6,610 nt of DNA, taken from JAOUEE01 sp051011595 (GTDB lineage: Bacteria; Actinomycetota; Acidimicrobiia; Acidimicrobiales; SHLQ01). The stretch spans positions 1-6,610 of the forward strand of contig JBPCTQ010000379.1 of NCBI GenBank assembly GCA_051011595.1. Direction: 5' to 3'. How positions within the stretch are numbered: position 1 is the first letter of the stretch; the number at the start of each line of letters is the position of its first letter. Position numbers and translations under genes: made by a program. The notes under the pieces were generated by a model. That model was not told the DNA's origin. It searched no databases and saw only the letters and a list, made by a program, of their open reading frames with translations. Shown here piece by piece: positions 1-4,861 of the stretch.

Positions 1-73
1 GAGCGGCACGAGCCCGGGTCGGGCTCCAGCCACCAATGGCCGACGTCGCGATGTGGTGCGCGAGCATGGCGCC

Positions 74-1180
74 ATGTCCGACCCGGCTGCGTACACCAAC
101 CGGCTGCTCGACCTCGGTCGGCAGGCCGGGCTCAGTGCCGTCGGTGTCTGCCGCGCCGAACCCTTCACCGACACCAGGGTCGAGCTCGAACGGCGCAAAG
201 CCGAGGGCCTTCACGCCGACATGTCGTTCACTTATCGGCGCCCCGAGGTGGCCGCCGACCCCACTCGGTCGCTGCCCGATGCCCGATCGTTGGTGGTGGG
301 GGCGCTGGAATACCTCGTCGACGACCAACCGCACCCCGGCGGGTCACAAGGATTCGTGGCCCGCTACGTGCACGACGGTCTCTATGACCGGCTGCGCCGA
401 TCGCTCGATCAGATCGGTGAACAGCTTCGAGCCGACGGATTCCGTAGCCGTCTGCTGGTCGACGACAACGCCCTTCACGACCGTGAAGCCGCTCGCCGAG
501 CCGGCCTCGGATGGTACGGAAAGAACGCGAACATCTTGATCCCTGGGCTCGGCAGCTGGGTGGTGCTCGGTTCGATACTCACCGACGCCGAGCTGATACC
601 GGCTGCCGAGCTGGTGCCCGATGGTTGCGGGCCGTGTCGTCGCTGCCTCGACGGCTGCCCGACCGGCGCCATCGTGGCCCCTGGGGTGGTCGATGCCCGC
701 TCGTGTCTGGCCTGGCTGGTGCAGGCCGCCGGCGTGTTCCCACGGCAGTACCGCGAGGCGCTCGGCCATCGGCTCTATGGCTGTGACGACTGTCAGGAGG
801 TCTGTCCGCCCAACCGTCGTCACCCGCCGCCGTCCGGCGCCACCGATCAGGGCGCGTGGATCGACGTGCTCGAGCTTCTGGCCGCCGACGACCAGGACCT
901 CCTCGACCGGCACGGACGCTGGTACATCCCCCGACGCGACGTCGACTATCTGCGTCGAAACGCCTTGGTCGTGCTGGGCAACGTCGGCCGAGGCGACGAC
1001 GAACGAACCGTCGCCACCATCGTTCGCCACCTGCAACACGACAACGAGATCCTGCGAGCCCAGGCCGCTTGGACCGCGGCCAAGCTGGGCCGGTCCGATC
1101 TGCTCGAAATCGTTGCCCGAGATCAGGCTCCGGCGGTCGAGCAGGAGCTGGCTGCCATCGCCAGTGAGCAGCCGGCATGA
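74..1180 (+). CDS. queG: Epoxyqueuosine reductase QueG
   Basis: Catalyses the last step of queuosine synthesis: cobalamin-dependent reduction of epoxyqueuosine to queuosine at position 34 of GUN-anticodon tRNAs, in the cytoplasm. Numbering from ATG 74 (368 aa; E. coli QueG is of similar size), the catalytic Asp is about D130 in LLVDDNALHDREAA. It is followed by the family motif RAGLGWYGKN (142-151). Eight cysteines for two 4Fe-4S clusters are present: C185-x2-C188-x2-C191-x3-C195-P, then C211, then C237-x2-C240-x3-C244-P. A HEAT-like repeat follows at about 293-337 (YLRRNALVVLGNVG onward), as in other QueG proteins. ATG 74 is preferred because it gives a normal-length N-terminus before the conserved LGLSAVGVC-like strand. 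GTG 53 or GTG 56 would add six or seven residues, the frame is open to the left edge, and no start has a clear Shine-Dalgarno site. No tgt, queA or other queuosine gene is in view. The stop overlaps the next gene's start (ATGA). Identity is secure; the start is less so. Confidence 0.95.
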   Translation: MSDPAAYTNRLLDLGRQAGLSAVGVCRAEPFTDTRVELERRKAEGLHADMSFTYRRPEVAADPTRSLPDARSLVVGALEYLVDDQPHPGGSQGFVARYVHDGLYDRLRRSLDQIGEQLRADGFRSRLLVDDNALHDREAARRAGLGWYGKNANILIPGLGSWVVLGSILTDAELIPAAELVPDGCGPCRRCLDGCPTGAIVAPGVVDARSCLAWLVQAAGVFPRQYREALGHRLYGCDDCQEVCPPNRRHPPPSGATDQGAWIDVLELLAADDQDLLDRHGRWYIPRRDVDYLRRNALVVLGNVGRGDDERTVATIVRHLQHDNEILRAQAAWTAAKLGRSDLLEIVARDQAPAVEQELAAIASEQPA

Positions 1181-2301
1181 GACACCTGCTCGTCACCAAC
1201 GACTTCCCGCCGAAGGTGGGCGGCATCCAGTACTACCTCTGGGAACTGTGGCGTCGCCTGCCGCCCGACTCGTTCGCCGTCTACACCACTCCCTACAAGG
1301 GAGCGGCCCAGTTCGACGCCCGCCAGGACTACCCCGTGCGTCGTTCCCGGGAGCCGGTGTTGTTGCCTTCGCCGATCATGGTGCGCCGGATCAACCGGGT
1401 GGCCGACGAGCTCGATGTCGACTTCATCGTGCTCGACCCGGCTCTGCCCCTGGGTGCAATCGGCCCGTCGCTGGAGCGGCCCTACGCCGTGGTGCTGCAC
1501 GGGGCCGAGGTGACCGTGCCCGGACGGCTTCCGGGCACCCAGCAACTGTTGCGGCGAGTGCTGTGTCGATCCGATCTGGTGATCGCCGCCGGCGACTACC
1601 CCCGGGCCGAGGCCGAACGGGCGGCCGGTCGATCGTTGCCGTCGGTGGTGGTACCCCCCGGTGTCGACACCGAGCGGTTCCGCCCCCTCGACGATCAGGA
1701 GCGGGTCGACGTGCGCAAGCGGCACGGGCTGGGTGATGGACCGCTGGTGGTGTCGGTCAGTCGATTGGTCCCCCGCAAAGGAATGGACACCCTCGTGTTG
1801 GCGGCGGCCCAGCTCACCGAGCGCCATCCCGACCTTCGTGTTGCCGTCTCCGGTTCCGGTCGTGACCAACGACGGCTGCAGCGGCTCATCGACCGAAGCG
1901 GGTCGCCCACCGTGCTCCTCGGCCGGGTCGACGGCGACGAACTGCCCGGCCTCTACGGCGCCGCCGACCTGTTCGCCATGTTGTGCCGGGTTCGATGGGG
2001 TGGGCTCGAACAGGAGGGGTTCGGCATCGTGTTCGTGGAGGCGGCGGCGGCCGGGGTGCCCCAGGTGGCCGGCTTCAGCGGCGGGGCCACCGATGCGGTC
2101 ACCCACGGAGAAACCGGGCTGGTGGTGGATCCGGGCGACGATGTCGATGCCGCAGCCCGAGCCATCGACGAGCTGTTGTCCGATCCGCACCGGCGACGGA
2201 AGATGGGGCGGGCCGGGCGCGCTCGAGCCGAGCAGGAGTTCAGCTACGACCATCTCGCCGATCGACTCCAGGCCGCCTTCTTGGCGCACTTCGCCCAGTG
2301 A
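1177..2301 (+). CDS. pimB: GT4 glycosyltransferase, PimB'-like (phosphatidylinositol mannoside mannosyltransferase family)
   Basis: A 374-residue retaining GT-B glycosyltransferase, predicted to act at the cytoplasmic face of the membrane. Residues 5-18 (LVTNDFPPKVGGIQ) form the N-terminal glycine loop that closely matches mycobacterial PimB' (Rv2188c). Other motifs are HGAEV (108-112), PPGVDTERFRP (160-170), SRLVPRKGMDTL (195-206; R196 and K201 expected to bind the donor phosphates) and the EX7E pair E280/E288 in EGFGIVFVE. SGGATDAV (301-308) and GETGLVVD (311-318) complete the nucleotide-sugar domain. PimB' transfers the second mannose from GDP-mannose to phosphatidylinositol monomannoside. 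The match across all motifs supports a lipid-linked mannosyltransferase, but the acceptor cannot be read from sequence and another glycolipid is possible. ATG 1177 overlaps the queG stop by four bases without a good Shine-Dalgarno site, so translational coupling is likely. The family call is secure; the pimB symbol is a best match. Confidence 0.85.
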   Translation: MRHLLVTNDFPPKVGGIQYYLWELWRRLPPDSFAVYTTPYKGAAQFDARQDYPVRRSREPVLLPSPIMVRRINRVADELDVDFIVLDPALPLGAIGPSLERPYAVVLHGAEVTVPGRLPGTQQLLRRVLCRSDLVIAAGDYPRAEAERAAGRSLPSVVVPPGVDTERFRPLDDQERVDVRKRHGLGDGPLVVSVSRLVPRKGMDTLVLAAAQLTERHPDLRVAVSGSGRDQRRLQRLIDRSGSPTVLLGRVDGDELPGLYGAADLFAMLCRVRWGGLEQEGFGIVFVEAAAAGVPQVAGFSGGATDAVTHGETGLVVDPGDDVDAAARAIDELLSDPHRRRKMGRAGRARAEQEFSYDHLADRLQAAFLAHFAQ

Positions 2302-2343
2302 GCGGCTGGTCAGTGCGCAGGTCTTCGATGCGAGACTGCAGCA

Positions 2344-2784
2344 ATGGACGAGGAACCCGTCGAGGGTCAGAGACTGATCCGTCTGAGCTGGTGGTTGACC
2401 GGGATCTTCGTGGTGACATCAGCGGTGGCGCTGGTGGTCGAGGGGTTCCGTTCGGTGGCCGCGGTGATCGACCTGATTCTGTTCGCGATCGGTGTGGTGG
2501 CCTTCCTGGCGGCGTTCTTTCGGGCCGTGGGTCGCAGCCGCGAGGAGCTGATCGGTGTCGGTGGCCTGTACTTCCTGGCCGGCTGTGCGCCTCGGTCGGT
2601 GCGGATGCACCTCCTGGGCGCTCTGGCCGTTCAGGTGGTGGTGGCGTTGTTGGCCGCCAGCTTGGCCCCGTTCACCTCGCTGGCCTTCGGGATCCTGGTG
2701 CCGATGCTCGGTCTGGGCCTCTCGGGATGGTGGGGGGCCCGCTACGGCACCTTCCCACCCCGGCCCCAGCCGGCACCCGGATGA
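2344..2784 (+). CDS. Small four-helix integral membrane protein, function unknown
   Basis: A 146-residue hydrophobic protein with a short charged N-terminus (MDEEPVEGQR) and four likely membrane helices at about 14-33, 38-61, 88-107 and 110-130. A polar loop at 62-87 includes GRSREELIGVGGLYF and CAPRSVRMH. The C-terminus after helix 4 ends in a basic, proline-rich tail with WWGARYGTFPPRP (129-141). The hydrophobic ends and positive loops are consistent with the N-terminus facing the cytoplasm. I do not recognise a named family and see no catalytic or transport motif. ATG 2344 is the only usual start codon after the in-frame stop at 2299-2301, so the start is well defined despite a weak Shine-Dalgarno site. 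It lies 42 bases after the glycosyltransferase, close enough for one transcript. A role as membrane partner for the glycosyltransferase or the downstream genes is possible but is inferred from position only. Confidence 0.8.
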   Translation: MDEEPVEGQRLIRLSWWLTGIFVVTSAVALVVEGFRSVAAVIDLILFAIGVVAFLAAFFRAVGRSREELIGVGGLYFLAGCAPRSVRMHLLGALAVQVVVALLAASLAPFTSLAFGILVPMLGLGLSGWWGARYGTFPPRPQPAPG

Positions 2785-2895
2785 TCGGTCGTCGAGCGGC
2801 CCCGGGCCGAAGCGATACGATGCGGTCATCAGCCCGAGGACGGCTGACCCGTCGGTACAGTTGGAGTCGACGTCTCGGTTGGATCGGAAACCTGC
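2785..2895 (+). promoter_or_regulatory. 111-base gap, possible promoter region for the SRPBCC-ArsA-small-protein operon
   Basis: This is the longest non-coding gap between genes in the window. It holds a short GC-rich palindrome, CGGCC-CCG-GGCCG (2797-2809), with no T-tract after it, so it is not a typical intrinsic terminator. Just downstream is TACGAT (2816-2821), and a second TACAGT lies at 2856-2861; both fit the loose actinobacterial -10 pattern TANNNT. Neither has a recognisable TTGACA-like -35 at 16-18 bases. The start of a separate transcription unit here is plausible but weakly supported. Confidence 0.25.
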
Positions 2896-3351
2896 ATGTC
2901 TGAAACCACCACAGTCACCGCCCTGGTAGCGGCTTCGCCCGAGCGGTGCCACGAGCTGGCGATCGACTACGAGCGCTACCCGGACTGGGCCGCCGACATC
3001 AAAGAGGCCCGTATCCGCACTCGCGACGACGCCGGCCGGGGCAGCGAGGTCGAGTTCCGGGCGGCCGCCATGGGCCGCAGCACCAACTACGTGCTGCGCT
3101 ACAACTACGGGTCCAATCCACTGCGGATCTCGTGGCGTCTCATGCAGGGTGACGTCATGAAACGTCTCGACGGCGAGTACGAGTTCGCCGCCGTCGACGG
3201 CGACCCCGGCGCCTGTCGAGTCACGTACTACCTGTCGGTCGACCTGGCCGTCCCGATCCCGGGATTCGTGCGTCGCCGAGCCGAGGGCAAGATTCTCCAT
3301 ACTGCCATTGCCGAGCTCAAGTCCCGGGTCGAGGCCGGTCAGAACGCCTAG
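2896..3351 (+). CDS. SRPBCC / START-like (polyketide cyclase-dehydrase, COQ10-like) protein
   Basis: A 151-residue soluble protein with the helix-grip fold that encloses a hydrophobic ligand cavity. The N-terminal strand (TTTVTALVAASPERCHEL, 4-21) runs into the signature YERYPDWAADIKEARI (26-41), typical of the family (Y-P-x-W before a helix and strand). Alternating strands follow (50-58, 64-72, 76-83, 91-99, 107-118), then a long C-terminal helix (about 123-145, PGFVRRRAEGKILHTAIAEL) that would cap the pocket. Length matches single-domain members. ATG 2896 is the only usual start after the upstream in-frame stop at 2845-2847; GGA seven bases ahead is a weak Shine-Dalgarno site. Its stop overlaps the ArsA-like gene by one base, so the two are co-translated. 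As I recall, a protein of this class (Rv2185c) also precedes the ArsA-like gene in M. tuberculosis. The ligand is unknown; lipid or isoprenoid binding is inferred from the fold. Confidence 0.88.
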   Translation: MSETTTVTALVAASPERCHELAIDYERYPDWAADIKEARIRTRDDAGRGSEVEFRAAAMGRSTNYVLRYNYGSNPLRISWRLMQGDVMKRLDGEYEFAAVDGDPGACRVTYYLSVDLAVPIPGFVRRRAEGKILHTAIAELKSRVEAGQNA

Positions 3352-4541
3352 TGGGCACGCCGGCCCGCGTCCTGGTTTTCACCGGTAAGGGAGGGGTCGG
3401 GAAGAGCACCCTGGCTGCGGCCACCGCGGTGCTCAGCGCCGACCGCGGCGACCGGGTGATGATCGTGTCGTCGGATCCGGCTCATTCGTTGAGTGACGTC
3501 TTCGGCACCGATGCGGCAACCGAACACACCGCCGTCCTGCCCGGACTCACCGTGTACGAACCCGACGCGCGCAACCGACTCGAGCAGTCGTGGGAGAGCA
3601 TCCGGGCCTGGTTCGTCGACGTGTTGGCCTGGACCGGCGCCACCACCCTCGAAGCCGAAGAACTGGCAGTACTCCCGGGAATGGAAGAACTGTTCGCCCT
3701 GACCGACGTGCGAGAGCTCGCCATGTCGGGCGACTACGACGTGGTGGTGGTGGATTGTGGTCCGACCGCCGAGACCATCCGTCTGTTGTCGTTGCCGGCC
3801 GTCCTCGGTTGGTACGTCGACCGGGTCCTGCCGCCCAGCCGACGGCTCAACAAGATGGTGGGACCACTCGTCCAGCGACTGAGTGATGTGCCGGTGCCCG
3901 ACGACGAAGTCTTCGCGGCTGCCGATCGTTTCACCGTGGCCCTCGACCAGGTTCGCCAGCTGCTCACCGATCACGAGCGAACCAGCGTCCGTCTGGTGAC
4001 CACACCGGAGCGGGTGGTGCTCGCCGAGGCTCGTCGGACCCACGGGTACCTGTCGCTGTTCGGCTACGGCATCGACTCCGTGGTGGTGAACCGGCTGATA
4101 CCCGACGACGTGGGTCCGGCCCTACAGGGCTGGGTCGACGAACAGGCCGAACGTCTGGTCGAGATAGAGGAAGCGTTCACACCGTTGCCGATCATGCCCG
4201 TCGCGCTGGCCGACCGCGAAGCGGTCGGTCTCGAGGCCCTTCGGCGTCTCGGCCAAGCGGTGTATGGCGATGACGATCCCAGCCGCAATCGTCATCCCCA
4301 CGAGGTGATCCGCCTCGATCTGTCGAGCGACGACCCCACCATCGAGGTCGACATCCCCCATGCCGAATCAGGGGAGGTGGAGGTGCACCGCCGGGGCGAC
4401 GAGTTGTCCATCGGGGTCGGCCCCTACCGGAGCAACCTGTGTCTGCCCGAGGGGTTGCGCCGCCGCTCGGTGCGGTCGGCGGCCATGCACGACGGCACCC
4501 TCCGCATCAGCTTCGATGGGGGCCAGGTGGGATCGTCATGA
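3351..4541 (+). CDS. ArsA/Get3-family ATPase with C-terminal HSP20-like domain
   Basis: A 396-residue single-nucleotide-domain member of the ArsA/Get3 branch of the deviant Walker-A (MinD/ParA-like) ATPases, which normally act as homodimers. The deviant P-loop is FTGKGGVGKST (10-20; intradimer Lys K13, P-loop K18). Switch I is DPAHSLSDVF (42-51). Switch II is DCGPTAETIRLLSLP (135-149), where most relatives have DTAPT. VTTPERVVLAEARR (216-229) matches the conserved late motif. Residues about 317-390 form a beta-rich ArsA_HSP20-type (alpha-crystallin-like) domain with VDIPHAESGEVEVHRRGDEL and a C-terminal GTLRISF strand. Only two cysteines exist (C136, C364), so there is neither the As(III) triad of arsenite pumps nor the CxxC zinc pair of Get3; no ars gene is nearby. 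GTG 3351 overlaps the SRPBCC stop (TAGTG), and its stop overlaps the next gene (ATGA). Chaperone-like handling of membrane proteins or lipids is possible; the cargo is unknown. Confidence 0.9.
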   Translation: MGTPARVLVFTGKGGVGKSTLAAATAVLSADRGDRVMIVSSDPAHSLSDVFGTDAATEHTAVLPGLTVYEPDARNRLEQSWESIRAWFVDVLAWTGATTLEAEELAVLPGMEELFALTDVRELAMSGDYDVVVVDCGPTAETIRLLSLPAVLGWYVDRVLPPSRRLNKMVGPLVQRLSDVPVPDDEVFAAADRFTVALDQVRQLLTDHERTSVRLVTTPERVVLAEARRTHGYLSLFGYGIDSVVVNRLIPDDVGPALQGWVDEQAERLVEIEEAFTPLPIMPVALADREAVGLEALRRLGQAVYGDDDPSRNRHPHEVIRLDLSSDDPTIEVDIPHAESGEVEVHRRGDELSIGVGPYRSNLCLPEGLRRRSVRSAAMHDGTLRISFDGGQVGSS

Positions 4542-4786
4542 GCGAACCCAGCCACGATCCGACATTCGACGGACTGCGCCAAGCCGCCCAGGAGATGCTG
4601 CGAGCGGCTCGTACCTTCCTCGATGCCGCTGAACAGGCGCTCGAGGAAGACGAGACCATGGCGGCCTGGATGGAGCGGGGCCAGGACGTGGTGCAGGGTT
4701 TTGTTGCCGGATTCACCGGTGCATCCGGGGGCCCCACCGGCGACGATGACGACGACGGCGGCATAGAACACATTCCTGTCGAGTAG
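4538..4786 (+). CDS. Small acidic helical protein coupled to the ArsA-like ATPase
   Basis: An 82-residue protein of unknown function. Residues 9-59 look helical and amphipathic (FDGLRQAAQEMLRAARTFLD, then WMERGQDVVQGFVAGF). A glycine-rich linker (61-68) follows, then five aspartates (69-73) and a hydrophobic end, GGIEHIPVE (74-82). ATG 4538 is chosen because it overlaps the upstream stop as ATGA, the same junction seen between queG and the glycosyltransferase. The frame extends 33 codons further up to 4439, but that stretch lies inside the ArsA-like gene and reads as low-complexity Gly/Pro/Arg. A small protein with a helical body and an acidic tail ending in a short Glu/Asp-rich hydrophobic motif follows the ArsA-like gene in Streptomyces (DUF5304 type, from memory). 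The resemblance is in layout, not proven homology. A partner or regulator of the ATPase is the simplest guess. Confidence 0.75.
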   Translation: MSEPSHDPTFDGLRQAAQEMLRAARTFLDAAEQALEEDETMAAWMERGQDVVQGFVAGFTGASGGPTGDDDDDGGIEHIPVE

Positions 4787-4861
4787 GGCACCCCACGGTC
4801 CGATTTCGGGTCCAGACAGGTTTTGGTGGATTTCGCCACCGGTACTGCCGATGGTCTCTCT
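4787..4861. other. 75-base gap before the SMC-like gene, with a small inverted repeat
   Basis: Contains the inverted repeat GGTGG-atttcg-CCACC (4825-4840) and a smaller one, CCGA-tt-TCGG (4800-4809). Neither is followed by a T-tract, so I do not call a terminator. The frame of the next gene is open throughout this gap back to the stop of the small gene (TAG 4784-4786). It includes TTG 4823 and GTG 4826, the latter preceded by ACAGG (4816-4820). Part or all of the right half could therefore be coding if the next gene starts early. Confidence 0.3.

Noticed and set aside
36..539. Open frame of 167 codons starting at ATG 36
   Set aside because: It overlaps queG in another frame and its translation is Pro/Ser/Thr/Arg-rich with no domain; it is a shadow of queG.
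1123..2289. Long minus-strand open frame (388 codons) opposite the glycosyltransferase
   Set aside because: Its translation is rich in His, Gly, Gln and Arg with no recognisable motif, and it lies exactly opposite a gene with complete GT4 motifs. Long antisense frames are expected in GC-rich DNA.
1177..2301. Glycosyltransferase acting on queuosine (sugar-modified Q) because it overlaps queG
   Set aside because: Animal queuosine mannosyltransferase is also GT4, but every motif here matches the bacterial PimB' lipid mannosyltransferase much better, and dense packing explains the overlap.
2797..2809. Palindrome CGGCC-CCG-GGCCG as an intrinsic terminator
   Set aside because: The stem is only five pairs and no T-run follows. 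In GC-rich DNA such palindromes are common by chance.
3351..4541. Arsenite efflux ATPase ArsA
   Set aside because: There is a single nucleotide-binding domain, no As(III)-binding cysteine triad, an HSP20-like C-terminal domain, and no arsB, arsR, arsC or arsD nearby.
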